This document shows positions 27,294 through 36,344 of a stretch of DNA of 64,000 nucleotides, one piece after another. Each line of letters starts with the position of its first letter. Position 1 is the first letter of the stretch. The stretch is from NCBI RefSeq assembly GCF_024721975.1, contig NZ_JANQBB010000010.1, forward strand, positions 131,799 through 195,798, written 5' to 3'. The translations under genes and the position numbers were made by a program. Under the pieces are notes generated by a model, which saw only the letters and a list, made by a program, of their open reading frames with translations, made no database searches and was not told the DNA's origin. Source of the DNA: Paenibacillus endoradicis. Its GTDB lineage: Bacteria; Bacillota; Bacilli; Paenibacillales; Paenibacillaceae.

Positions 27294-29462
27294 TTAAATC
27301 TCATACCACTTGATCTCATTGGCTTCCAACTTGAGTGAGAAGCTAGAACCATCTCCGCGATAAACGACAGTTTCTTGTGATTCATATGTGTTGTTAACAA
27401 CACAGTATTTACCGTTCTTTACATAGGCATGAACTTCGACGTTGTAGTTGTCACTGAACCAGCGGTGAAGCTCGTGGTCGCTGTGCGTGCTCCACATAAT
27501 CGCTCGATAGAGAAGACGACTGTTCTCGAAGCTATATGGCAATCCACTAATATAGACGGCACGTCCACTACCGAATTCATTCACTGCAAGTTGTACTTCT
27601 TTATCCACCTGACGGAGGATGGTTGTACCTTCAAGCGCGAATATATTTTTCTTACCTTCTCCAAAATCGATGATCTTGTTTCCGTCTGCATCTACACGAC
27701 AATCTTCCGTTATAAAGTGTGCTTTTTCTTCCCAGTTATACTTATCATAGCCGAGAGTGAAGCCTCGTTCCTGCTCTACACCAAGGATATTTGCTAGCTG
27801 GAAGTATCGTCCGTTTGCTTGATGAGCCGCAGGCTCACCGACACCGATGAATCCACCACCTTCATGAATAAATTGCTTCACAGATGTTACGATGTCAGTG
27901 TCTAGCCACCAATCCCCCCCTGTATAAGCTGTATCACCATCACCTACATTCAAGATGACATCAATTCCTTGTAGAATGGAAGGATCGTTCTTTATATCAT
28001 CGAAGCTAATGAATTTAACATCAAATGGAGCACCCGATAATGTCTCTATAATCCCTGCATAGCTATAATTTTGCTTTTGATAGAGTGCATGATGGACCAT
28101 ATGATTGCCCCATGCACGCATTTTACCCCAACAGTTCAGTACGGCTACAGTCTTAACATTATAGGGAGTTGTTTGTTGGACATTATCGTACAACGTACGG
28201 AACTCATCGCAAACACTTTCAATGTATTCCATGAAATCCGGGAAATCTAGTGCTAGTTTCAAATAGCCACCATAACCAATTCGATCGATTGGCTTGCGCA
28301 GAATGGCACGTCTAGCCGTAACCCAGTTTACTTTCGCTTCACGTACTGGATCTCCACCCTCATGGAATGTATCAGGGAAGAAATAAGGTAGAAAACGGCC
28401 CTCTGTATAGTTCACTCCAGGGATATCACTAATTAGACGAAGTGTGGAACCATTACCTACACTACCAACGACAGCATCTACCCCAATCGTTGAGAACTCA
28501 TCCATAAATGGTTCAGTTCCAATCCAGTGGTCACCAAGGAACATCATAGCTTCTTTCCCATATTCATGTGTAATGTCAACTAATTCTTTGGCTAGTAGGG
28601 CAACCTCGCGACGTTGGAATGCTTGGAATTGCTGAAATTCTTTCGTTGGTATGCGATAGTTGTTATTATAGTAACCTTGATCAATAATATATTCGGCTCT
28701 GAACGGATAGCCAACCTCTTGTTCGAATTGCTCAAGAATATAAGGACTAACAGAGGCTGAATATCCATACCAATCGACATATTTCTCACGTGCCAGCTCA
28801 TCGAAGATAAGTGTGAACTGGTGGAAGAAAGTCGTAAAGCGAATGACGTTAACATAGGAATGTTCTTCAATGAATTGACGTAGACGTTGCATCGTGAACT
28901 CACGTGTCTTCGGTTGGCGAACATCAAACGTAATCTGCGGCTCAACATCTTTCCAATCATTCGTAACGGCATTGTACATATGTACAGGATCCCACATAAT
29001 ATAGGCTAAGAAACTAACGGTATAATCATGGAAGGGGGTTGCATCGATCACGACACTGCCTGTTTCTTCGTTATAACTCCATTGATCTTTGGATACAACT
29101 GATCCTGTGGTACGGTCGATGACTTCCCACCATCGCTTAATATCGTCATAACTATTGATCTTCAGCATATCTGGATATAGACCCTTCATTAAGGGAATCG
29201 AGAGGGTAGATTGCTCGGCTGTATAGAAGGCTGTCATAATATACATTTGCTGAATCTCTTCTGGATTTGCTAGCGCCCATCCATTTTCTTTACGAGTCGT
29301 ATAGTAAGTGGAATACACCTTAGCATCAATATCCCGAAGTTCTGCGGGGAAGTCAGTACCATCGCAATCACGTATAGCATCTGCTCCCCAACGCTTCATC
29401 ACTTCTTTTGTTTGAGGAATAATATCTAGATCCGTTGGGATCGTGACCCGTCCTATGTTCAT
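27294..29462 (-). CDS. 1,3-beta-galactosyl-N-acetylhexosamine phosphorylase (GH112)
   Basis: 722 residues, the usual length. Cytoplasmic enzyme that splits galacto-N-biose or lacto-N-biose with phosphate, giving galactose-1-phosphate and an N-acetylhexosamine. Family features: RVTIPTDLDIIPQTKEVMKR at the N-terminus, RWGADAIRDCDGTDFP (general acid Asp region), VDWYGYSASVSPYILEQFE, MMFLGDHWIGTEPF, and the C-terminal FIGVGEPAAHQANGRYFQLA. No signal peptide. Last gene of a minus-strand operon with a binding protein and two permeases, so the substrate is imported intact. Whether it prefers galacto- or lacto-N-biose cannot be read here. No matching hexosamine kinase (NahK) or galT is in the window. 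Confidence 0.95.
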   Translation of the reverse strand: MNIGRVTIPTDLDIIPQTKEVMKRWGADAIRDCDGTDFPAELRDIDAKVYSTYYTTRKENGWALANPEEIQQMYIMTAFYTAEQSTLSIPLMKGLYPDMLKINSYDDIKRWWEVIDRTTGSVVSKDQWSYNEETGSVVIDATPFHDYTVSFLAYIMWDPVHMYNAVTNDWKDVEPQITFDVRQPKTREFTMQRLRQFIEEHSYVNVIRFTTFFHQFTLIFDELAREKYVDWYGYSASVSPYILEQFEQEVGYPFRAEYIIDQGYYNNNYRIPTKEFQQFQAFQRREVALLAKELVDITHEYGKEAMMFLGDHWIGTEPFMDEFSTIGVDAVVGSVGNGSTLRLISDIPGVNYTEGRFLPYFFPDTFHEGGDPVREAKVNWVTARRAILRKPIDRIGYGGYLKLALDFPDFMEYIESVCDEFRTLYDNVQQTTPYNVKTVAVLNCWGKMRAWGNHMVHHALYQKQNYSYAGIIETLSGAPFDVKFISFDDIKNDPSILQGIDVILNVGDGDTAYTGGDWWLDTDIVTSVKQFIHEGGGFIGVGEPAAHQANGRYFQLANILGVEQERGFTLGYDKYNWEEKAHFITEDCRVDADGNKIIDFGEGKKNIFALEGTTILRQVDKEVQLAVNEFGSGRAVYISGLPYSFENSRLLYRAIMWSTHSDHELHRWFSDNYNVEVHAYVKNGKYCVVNNTYESQETVVYRGDGSSFSLKLEANEIKWYEI

Positions 29463-29479
29463 CTTAAGTAACTCTCCTT

Positions 29480-29659
29480 TTATTTGAATTTACGATTGTA
29501 GAACCAGAGAAGACCTATGAGAAGTGCTAATCCCAGAAGCATCAGGCCTAGTCCAGATGGGCCAATATTTTTTTGCCCAATAATAACGAGAACGACAGCG
29601 ATAATGAATACAATCAGCATTAAATAATTGCGTAACAGATTCCGCACGGATTCACTCAT
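29480..29659 (-). CDS. Small membrane protein of the phosphorylase operon (DUF6903-like)
   Basis: 59 residues, MSESVRNLLRNYLMLIVF to ...WFYNRKFK. ATG at 29659 on the minus strand lies 9 bases after the end of the permease gene; the upstream GGTTAAGGTGCT is a moderate ribosome site. Two hydrophobic segments (~13-28 and ~36-53) are separated by GQKNIGPSGLG, with a basic C-terminal tail. Very small two-helix proteins of this type commonly sit between sugar permeases and GH112 phosphorylases. Function is unknown; a role in transporter assembly is only a guess. Its intact frame, operon spacing and topology support a real gene. Confidence 0.8.
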   Translation of the reverse strand: MSESVRNLLRNYLMLIVFIIAVVLVIIGQKNIGPSGLGLMLLGLALLIGLLWFYNRKFK

Positions 29660-29668
29660 AGCAGCACC

Positions 29669-30562
29669 TTAACCTTTCAGCCCGCCCATGGTCATGCCTT
29701 GGGTAAGCTTCTTTTGTACTAAAATATATAGAATAAGTGTTGGCAGCATGACAATTACGAGTCCTGCATACATTTGACCATATTGGACAGCTGACTTTTG
29801 AGCTGCCATAAGATTCATTAGTCCAACTGGTAACGTCCGAAGTCCTGGCGTCGTCAACAAAGTCATCGAAATAATATATTCGTTCCAGAAGGAAAGGAAA
29901 TTGAACAAGATAACAGTTACAATGCTGGGCTTAGCCATAGGCATAATAATTTGCACCATTGTTCGGAAATAGCCTGCGCCATCAACAGAAGCTGCCTCTT
30001 CAAACTCTTTAGGCAATGACTTGAAATAGCCCGACAGCAAATAGATGGTGAAAGGAAGTGCCATTGCAGCGTAGACAAGTGCCAATACAAATAAATTATT
30101 TAGAAATATCGGATGTCCGAGAAAACCACGAACGGCTTTATCACCACTATTAAGCATGAGAAAGATAGGAACGACAATGTAATTCACATTAATAAATAAC
30201 CCTGCCATAAACATCGTATTCCAGAAGACGCTACCTCTAAATTTGAATCTTGAAAGGACATAAGCGGCTGGTAATGCAATGACAAGTAGAAGTCCAAGTG
30301 CAATTGCTGTAACGATGAGGGAGTTAAGCATGTAACTGCCCATCTTAGCTTTTTCCCAAGCATCAGCAAAGTTTTGTAGATAGAACCCTTGTGGGAGAAC
30401 CCAAGGATTACCGTAAAACTCAACATCCTGCTTGATGGACGCAATGAATGCCCAGGCTACTGGGACGATAATAATAATTGCAAGTAAAATTAACACAATA
30501 TAGTTGAAGCCCTTATAAATCTTGTCACTAAAACCAGGCTTGGTGAGTTTATTATTGTTCAA
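29669..30562 (-). CDS. Carbohydrate ABC transporter permease, MalG/CUT1 type
   Basis: 297 residues, about six membrane helices. The EAA loop that contacts the ATPase reads EEAASVDGAGYFRTMVQIIMP. TTG start at 30562 with AGGAGGC 7 bases upstream. Second permease of a CUT1 importer whose probable substrate is galacto-N-biose or lacto-N-biose, given the phosphorylase downstream. No ATPase gene is present; in Bacilli CUT1 systems usually share a single MsmX/MalK-type ATPase encoded elsewhere. Confidence 0.93.
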   Translation of the reverse strand: MNNNKLTKPGFSDKIYKGFNYIVLILLAIIIIVPVAWAFIASIKQDVEFYGNPWVLPQGFYLQNFADAWEKAKMGSYMLNSLIVTAIALGLLLVIALPAAYVLSRFKFRGSVFWNTMFMAGLFINVNYIVVPIFLMLNSGDKAVRGFLGHPIFLNNLFVLALVYAAMALPFTIYLLSGYFKSLPKEFEEAASVDGAGYFRTMVQIIMPMAKPSIVTVILFNFLSFWNEYIISMTLLTTPGLRTLPVGLMNLMAAQKSAVQYGQMYAGLVIVMLPTLILYILVQKKLTQGMTMGGLKG

Positions 30563-30574
30563 GTTGTTGCCTCC

Positions 30575-31468
30575 TTAATACTCCAAATGGTCACGTGTGG
30601 TGACTGCATTCAGGATAGCAGCTAGTGCAAATGAGAACAGGAATACAATAACACCGATTGCCATACCATAGCCGTAAGAAGAGTTGGTATAAGCTTCTTT
30701 GTACATATAGCTAAGGAATACTTCTGTTGAACCATCGGGACCGCCTTCAGTCATCGCTACAACGAATAAGAAACTCATGTTGATCGTACTAATGATGAAG
30801 AAGGTTAGAGTGGTACGAATATTCGTCCAGATTAACGGGATTGTAATACTGAAAAATTTCTCCATCCGACTTGCACCTTCAAGCTCAGCGGATTCATATA
30901 AGCTTTCGGGAACGTTCGCCATACTCGCCATATACATCACCATATAATAACCAATGGCCTGCCAGATCATTGCACCTGAGAGAGAGAAAATAACGATCTT
31001 CTGATCACCCAGCCAAAGGGTAGGCGCTGACTCTGCTCCACGGAATAAATTCAAAATTGCATTCAGAAGTCCACTATTCGGGTCATATATTGCAGAGAAA
31101 ATAGCACTAATAACGACAACCGATAGGATGTTCGGAATATAGAAAATAACTCGCAATAAATTTTGCCCTTTTAGTTTCTCACGGGAAAGTATGGATGCGA
31201 ATACAAGTGCCAAAGCAAAAGTAATAATGGTCACGACTACGATTAGTAGAAGACTATTTTGGAAAGCTTGATAAAATTTATCACTTTGAAACAGCTTAGT
31301 GAAATTTTGCAGGCCTACGAAGGTTTTTTCATCTGTATAGCCGCCCCATTTGTAGGTGGACATACGAAATACATTTATTGTAGGTATAATTAGAAAAACA
31401 ATGAATAGGATTACGGCGGGAGTAAGACAGAAGAAAATAAATCGTCGTTGTCCCTTCTTGATATCCAT
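30575..31468 (-). CDS. Carbohydrate ABC transporter permease, MalF/CUT1 type
   Basis: 297 residues from the ATG at 31468, which has GGAAGGAGATG upstream; a longer open frame to 31531 would include the attenuator hairpin and is rejected. About six membrane helices starting RFIFFCLTPAVILFIVFLI, with the EAA loop YESAELEGASRMEKFFSITI. Pairs with the following permease (12 bases downstream) to form the membrane channel. Lies between the binding-protein gene and the phosphorylase. Confidence 0.93.
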   Translation of the reverse strand: MDIKKGQRRFIFFCLTPAVILFIVFLIIPTINVFRMSTYKWGGYTDEKTFVGLQNFTKLFQSDKFYQAFQNSLLLIVVVTIITFALALVFASILSREKLKGQNLLRVIFYIPNILSVVVISAIFSAIYDPNSGLLNAILNLFRGAESAPTLWLGDQKIVIFSLSGAMIWQAIGYYMVMYMASMANVPESLYESAELEGASRMEKFFSITIPLIWTNIRTTLTFFIISTINMSFLFVVAMTEGGPDGSTEVFLSYMYKEAYTNSSYGYGMAIGVIVFLFSFALAAILNAVTTRDHLEY

Positions 31469-31490
31469 GTGCCCATCTCCTTCCCAAGGT

Positions 31491-31527
31491 GAAAACAAAG
31501 GTGGCAGCTTTCGCATGCCACCTTTGT
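31491..31527 (-). terminator. Attenuating terminator between the binding protein and permease genes
   Basis: ACAAAGGTGGCA and TGCCACCTTTGT form a perfect 12-bp stem with a 9-base loop; on the minus strand it is followed by TTTTC. Placed just after the solute-binding gene, a leaky terminator like this would give more binding protein than permease, as in many ABC operons. Confidence 0.85.
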
Positions 31528-31562
31528 TCAAAGATTTAATTCGAATTTACTATTACATTGAT

Positions 31563-32939
31563 TTATTTAAGTGCCCCACGTAATGCATCGCTTGCTTTCG
31601 TAATAGCTTCAACCCATTGCTCTTTTGTTTTAGCTTTAGTTACAAGGGAATCCACTGTACCAAATACCGTATCAGAAATACTTACACCTTCAACGGGATC
31701 AGTTGTAGCAAATGCACCCATAGCTGCTTTAGTACCATTGTCGTAGATACTATAGAATAGTTTATTGTCACCTTCTAATTTGTCGGACAACCCTTTAATC
31801 GGTTGAATTGCGCCAGCTTCAGCAAAAATAGCAGCTGCTTCGTCTGAGTAAAGATAAGCAATAAATTGTTTAGCTAGATCTGGATGTTCTGCTTTAGCTG
31901 GAACCCAAATTTGCTCAAAGAATGTATAGGAGTAGCGGTCACCGCCATCTTTTACAGCTGGTAGAGAAGTGAAGCCCCATTTGAATCCTTCTGCACGAGG
32001 TGCATTACCCATTTCACCAACGATCCAAGTGCCGTTTGGCATAAATAGAGCTTTATTGTCTAGAATAAGCTGTTGGTTTTTAACAAAGTTATCTTTATTA
32101 GCATTAGCTGGAACAGTTTGCTCAGTGTAGCTAGCAAGCTTACTAATAATATCGAATGCTTGTGTTGCTTCTGGAGTTTGCCATACACCTTCGGAATATT
32201 TCATTGCATCATCGAAGAATGTAGGACCACCAACTTCGTTTAGCAATGCATAAAATAATGAATCAAAGTATCCTGTCGTTGGGTAGGCGAATAGTGCAAT
32301 TCCTTCAGCTTTAGCTTTGTCGCCTAATGCCCACATTTCATCCCAAGTTGTAGGAACTGTCCAACCTTTTGCTTCAAACAAGCCAGCATTGAAGAATAGA
32401 CCAGTTGGGCTATAGAACATCGGCATCAGATAGGTCTTACCATCGCTATAAGGATTCGTAATCGACGTATCCGTAAAACCAGGAATAATTTTGTCTTTTA
32501 CAGTAACGCTTTCACCAGGAACAGTCATTGAAAGTACATCTGTAAGATCAAGGACGTTATTATCTTTAACGAATGTTTCTGTCATACCTTTAGGTTGACC
32601 TACAGAAATATGAATCACATCTGGGAAATCTCCTGATTTCATACTAGGTCCGATTACATCTTCAAGGCTTTTGTCGATCGTTGTTTCGATTTTTACGTTA
32701 GGATTCGCATTCTCGAAACCAGCAGCGACTTTCTTCCAAATATCAGCACCGTAAGCGGTTTCCAACGCGGCAAACTTTAAGACTTGAGTCTCAGCTGGTT
32801 CAGTAGCTGCTGTTGGAGTAGGTGTTGGAGTAGCTGAATCACTAGGGGTAGTATTAGCGCCGTTGTTAGTATTACTACCACAAGCAACAAGGCTAAGTGT
32901 TAAAAATGCTGTTAATGCTAGACTAATAATTTTTTTCAT
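31563..32939 (-). CDS. Sugar ABC transporter substrate-binding lipoprotein
   Basis: 458 residues. Signal peptide with lipobox LSLVAC (Cys at ~20), then an Asn/Thr/Pro-rich linker and a family-1 extracellular solute-binding fold: LKFAALETAYGADIWKKVAAGFENANPNVKIE, WDEMWALGDKAKAEGI and MPNGTWIVGEMGNAPR. Captures the disaccharide for the two permeases downstream. First gene of the minus-strand operon; TAGGAGGG lies before the ATG. A cre-like site sits ~145 bases upstream in the divergent promoter region. Substrate inferred from the adjacent GH112 enzyme. Confidence 0.93.
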   Translation of the reverse strand: MKKIISLALTAFLTLSLVACGSNTNNGANTTPSDSATPTPTPTAATEPAETQVLKFAALETAYGADIWKKVAAGFENANPNVKIETTIDKSLEDVIGPSMKSGDFPDVIHISVGQPKGMTETFVKDNNVLDLTDVLSMTVPGESVTVKDKIIPGFTDTSITNPYSDGKTYLMPMFYSPTGLFFNAGLFEAKGWTVPTTWDEMWALGDKAKAEGIALFAYPTTGYFDSLFYALLNEVGGPTFFDDAMKYSEGVWQTPEATQAFDIISKLASYTEQTVPANANKDNFVKNQQLILDNKALFMPNGTWIVGEMGNAPRAEGFKWGFTSLPAVKDGGDRYSYTFFEQIWVPAKAEHPDLAKQFIAYLYSDEAAAIFAEAGAIQPIKGLSDKLEGDNKLFYSIYDNGTKAAMGAFATTDPVEGVSISDTVFGTVDSLVTKAKTKEQWVEAITKASDALRGALK

Positions 32940-33248
32940 GTTAACCCTCCTATAAATCGTTTATTTGTCTTTTCGTAAATTTAGATTAGTGCTTAGAATT
33001 ATGTATTTCAATAGGTTTTGGGCATGTAGATAGAATCGTACATAGACATGCAAAAATTTTCGATAAGTTGCAAACAACAAGTGATAGCGTTTACTAAACT
33101 GCTATAATAATGATAGTTAATAACGATTAGTCACTCATAATAAAGCTAATATTGTACATAGATTAGTCTAATTTATTCATGTATGGTTAAGAGGCGAATA
33201 CGTATAGTTGAGGTGTTATTATGATAGAAAAGAATCTAGGAGGGCTCA
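32940..33248. promoter_or_regulatory. Divergent control region with a cre-like site
   Basis: 309 bases between two divergent binding-protein genes. At 33082-33095, read on the minus strand, AGTAAACGCTATCA matches the catabolite-response consensus TGWAANCGNTNWCA at 13 of 14 positions. TATAAT at 33103-33108 may be a plus-strand -10 but has no good -35. YesN-type regulators usually bind here; their sites cannot be recognised by eye. Confidence 0.55.
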
Positions 33249-34664
33249 ATGAAGAAAGTTGCTAGCCTACTTATACTTGCAGTAATAGTCATAGTAAGTT
33301 TGATTGCATTAAATAGGGATACGCCTTCAAACAATGCGCTAAACCAAATTTCGACTACAGATACTTTGCACGATTTTAAAAATAAAGAGTTGAATATTGC
33401 AGTCTTTCAAGGTGGTTATGGGCCTGAATATTGGAATGAAATCGTGAGTGAGTTTGAGTCTGCATATCCAGGTGTAAAGATCAATATGACTAACAGTCCT
33501 AGAATAGGAGATGTTGTTAGACCCCAAATTGTAGCTGGTAATCCACCAGATGTTCTAGTTGTAACGGACACCGAGCAAAGTGGACTAATTACGTCATTAG
33601 TTAAGGAAAAAGCCTTGTTAGATATTAGCGATGTGTTTGAAAGCAAGGCATTAGATAACGATCAATTGCTGAAGGATAGGATTCTCCCAGGCATGCTAGA
33701 AAGTACAAGATTCTCTCCATATCAAGATGGGAAGGTATACCTAGCCCCACTTAATACGGGACCTATGGGGTTGATTTACAATAAGAAGTTATTTCGAGAT
33801 AAAGGATGGAAGTTGCCAGAAACATGGGATGATTTTTTTGCTTTAGGTGAGGAACTGAAGAAAGAAGAGAATTATCTAGTCGACAGCAATGGTAACAAGA
33901 CGCAACGAGCTTTATTTACTTACCAAGGAATCTATCCTGACTATTTGGAAGAGATTATGTACCCTTCATTGGCAAATGCAGCTGGTATTGATAATCTAAA
34001 AAGAATTTTTGCTTACGAACCAGGTTCATTTTCTACGGATATGGTGAAGAAGGTGCTAGATACATTTGCGAGGATTGGTACGGAAGGGTATTTAATGAAC
34101 GGTACCGTTGCATTAAATCATACGCAATCGCAAACGGATATGATGCTTGGTAAAGCAATATTTATCGTGAATGGAACATGGATGGAGAATGAAATGAAGA
34201 ATGCACCTAGAGAAGAGAATTTCGAATTTGGTATGATTCCTGTTCCAGTATTCAACAAAGGCGATCAACGCTTTATTCTTATGAGCTACGAACAATTTTC
34301 GATTCCTGTGAGAGCTAGCAATCCAGAGCTTGCGAAGGAATTTCTAAAGTTTCTTTACACTGATCAATCTGTCAAATTATTCGCAGAGAAATCTAATGGT
34401 ATATTTGCACTAAAAGGTGCTAGTGAGCTTTCAAAGCCGTACTTAACAAAAGGAGTCTATGAAATGTTCAGTGCATATGATGGAGCAACAACCATTTTGC
34501 AAGAATGGAAGGCTCTCTCTAAAGGGTCTAGAATCGACATTAAGACTGAATTATTTAGAAATACGATGACTCCCATTATGACCGGGAAAATGACAACAGA
34601 TCAATGGATGGACAAGGTTGAGCAATCATTCGCTCAAATTCAATCTGAACAGGTAGCTAATTAA
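33249..34664 (+). CDS. Extracellular solute-binding protein without a lipobox
   Basis: 471 residues; AGGAGGG 5 bases before the ATG. Family-1 solute-binding fold (NIAVFQGGYGPEYWNEIVSEF, YPGVKINM, LIYNKKLFRDKGWKLPETWD, IVNGTWMENEMKNAPREENF) clearly related to the divergent lipoprotein gene, including the NGTW..E.. NAPR segment. The N-terminus is a short basic stretch and one hydrophobic helix (VASLLILAVIVIVSLIAL) with no Cys, so it is either secreted or stays anchored by the uncleaved helix. It is convergent with YesN/YesM, not linked to permeases. A sensing role, presenting sugar to the YesM sensor, is plausible but not shown. Confidence 0.85.
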   Translation: MKKVASLLILAVIVIVSLIALNRDTPSNNALNQISTTDTLHDFKNKELNIAVFQGGYGPEYWNEIVSEFESAYPGVKINMTNSPRIGDVVRPQIVAGNPPDVLVVTDTEQSGLITSLVKEKALLDISDVFESKALDNDQLLKDRILPGMLESTRFSPYQDGKVYLAPLNTGPMGLIYNKKLFRDKGWKLPETWDDFFALGEELKKEENYLVDSNGNKTQRALFTYQGIYPDYLEEIMYPSLANAAGIDNLKRIFAYEPGSFSTDMVKKVLDTFARIGTEGYLMNGTVALNHTQSQTDMMLGKAIFIVNGTWMENEMKNAPREENFEFGMIPVPVFNKGDQRFILMSYEQFSIPVRASNPELAKEFLKFLYTDQSVKLFAEKSNGIFALKGASELSKPYLTKGVYEMFSAYDGATTILQEWKALSKGSRIDIKTELFRNTMTPIMTGKMTTDQWMDKVEQSFAQIQSEQVAN

Positions 34665-34681
34665 TATTGAATTAGACAATA

Positions 34682-34733
34682 GAAACAGGGCTGTGTGGAA
34701 AGTCGCTTAAGACTTTTCACACAGCCCTGTTTC
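34682..34733. terminator. Bidirectional terminator between convergent genes
   Basis: AAACAGGGCTGTGTGGAAAG pairs with the mirror CTTTTCACACAGCCCTGTTT, a stem of about 20 pairs with A and T flanks. Serves the plus-strand binding-protein gene and the minus-strand yesN. Confidence 0.92.
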
Positions 34734-34748
34734 TATTTATCATCCTTA

Positions 34749-36344
34749 TTAAGCTTGTAATTGTTGAGACTTATACTCAGTAGGTGACATCCCGAAATAT
34801 TTCTTGAACAATCTATTAAAGTAGAATTGATCATTAATACCGACTGCAGAAGATACCTCCTTGATATAGTTACAGCCATTCCGCATTAATTCCGCTGCTT
34901 TGTTCATTCTTACATTGTTGATATAGCTAAACAAACTTGTTCCAACCTGTTCTTTAAACATACGACATAAGTAATTTTCGCTGAAGTTGGTATGGCTCGA
35001 GATCATTTCTAGCGTGATCTTACCTTGGTAATGTGTCTCTATAAAGTGGATGACATCTAGCACTTCTTTCTTATACACGGGAGCGGTAGAAACATCCGTT
35101 AGTAAGCTGAAATGTTCAAAAGCTTGTATACAGTTTTCGGCGAACACTTCTATGTTGTCGCAATCAAGTAAACTCTTCTTAAGGAGCTCGTATTGCTTTG
35201 GCTCATCGATGTGTATTTTATTATCATATAACGGAATGTAGTCTAGACATTTAATAATAAAGGATTTAACAATATCCGGATGTGTGTTGTTTTGTTTGCA
35301 TTCCATAAAGAGTGTTTTCAACTTATCTTTGATCGAATCGTTATCATATTGCCGCCAATGTTTGATGATGGAGATGGAATAATCAACAAAGTTTGTACAA
35401 ATGGAATCATCATTGAACTTCACTTCATTCATGTAAATGACTGGGTGATATTTATAAAAGTTTATATTTAGTGCGTCTTTACATGCTCCAAATGCCTCTC
35501 TTGCCTTCACGTAGCCAATCACTTCATTGGAGTATACAATGGTAGGTTCTATTGAAATATACATGCTAATTAATGAACGGATTTTATTAATAAAGTCCAA
35601 CGGTTCGATCTGCTGGTTGTTCAGCTGCTCTGTTGAGATCAGTGCAATAATACCTTGAGTTTCCACTTGGAACACTTCAATACGATGGACATCGCCTATG
35701 AGATCTAGAATAATATTTTCAATAAAGGCAACCGAGACATCTGGCTTCCTACCATGTTCTTCTGAAATATCTCGATTAAAAGTAATATAGAATAAATAAC
35801 TAGGAGTATCCGTTAAGTGTAAGACAATCGGTTTACTTTGGAGAAAGTGAATGAATTCATGAGAAGTATCAGTGAAGTATTCTTTAAGAATGGCTCCTTT
35901 TACACTCTTAAGATTACTTCGTATAAATTGCTCTTTAGCTTCCTGTTCTTGTAATGTATGCTGTTGTTCTTCGATGAGGGTAGCTATCTTACGAAGCTGG
36001 GCAATAAGTTCGTCGGTCTTGATACTAATTTTCAACATATAGTCAACAGCACCAAGTAACAATGCTTCACGTACAAGCTCGTAATCTCCAAAGTTGCTAG
36101 CGACAATAATCTTTCCGGTGTAGTTACGTTCGTTGAGTTCTTTCAGGAGTTGAAGCCCATCCATATTGGGCATCTTCAAATCTGTAATGATAATATCTGG
36201 TTGTAATGTTTCAACTAAAGCTAATGCCTCGACTCCATCGGAGGCAGTACCGCAGATAGGAAATCCGAGTTCATCCCAAGCTATCATCGTACGAAGTGCG
36301 ATTTTCACAATTGGTTCATCATCTACAAGTAGTACATTAAACAT
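34749..36344 (-). CDS. YesN-type response regulator (receiver plus AraC output)
   Basis: 531 residues from the ATG at 36344, which overlaps the last codons of the sensor gene by 8 bases and has AGGGGGG upstream; the longer open frame beyond it is inside the sensor gene. Receiver at residues 1-120 with VLLVDDEP, the phospho-acceptor in IIITDLKMPNMDGLQLL and Lys in YMLKISIKT. A long variable middle region, then two AraC helix-turn-helix motifs in the last 100 residues (ISSHTNFSENYLCRMFKEQVG and DQFYFNRLFKKYFGMSPTEYK). Likely activates the divergent sugar transporter and phosphorylase genes in response to YesM. Confidence 0.93.
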   Translation of the reverse strand: MFNVLLVDDEPIVKIALRTMIAWDELGFPICGTASDGVEALALVETLQPDIIITDLKMPNMDGLQLLKELNERNYTGKIIVASNFGDYELVREALLLGAVDYMLKISIKTDELIAQLRKIATLIEEQQHTLQEQEAKEQFIRSNLKSVKGAILKEYFTDTSHEFIHFLQSKPIVLHLTDTPSYLFYITFNRDISEEHGRKPDVSVAFIENIILDLIGDVHRIEVFQVETQGIIALISTEQLNNQQIEPLDFINKIRSLISMYISIEPTIVYSNEVIGYVKAREAFGACKDALNINFYKYHPVIYMNEVKFNDDSICTNFVDYSISIIKHWRQYDNDSIKDKLKTLFMECKQNNTHPDIVKSFIIKCLDYIPLYDNKIHIDEPKQYELLKKSLLDCDNIEVFAENCIQAFEHFSLLTDVSTAPVYKKEVLDVIHFIETHYQGKITLEMISSHTNFSENYLCRMFKEQVGTSLFSYINNVRMNKAAELMRNGCNYIKEVSSAVGINDQFYFNRLFKKYFGMSPTEYKSQQLQA

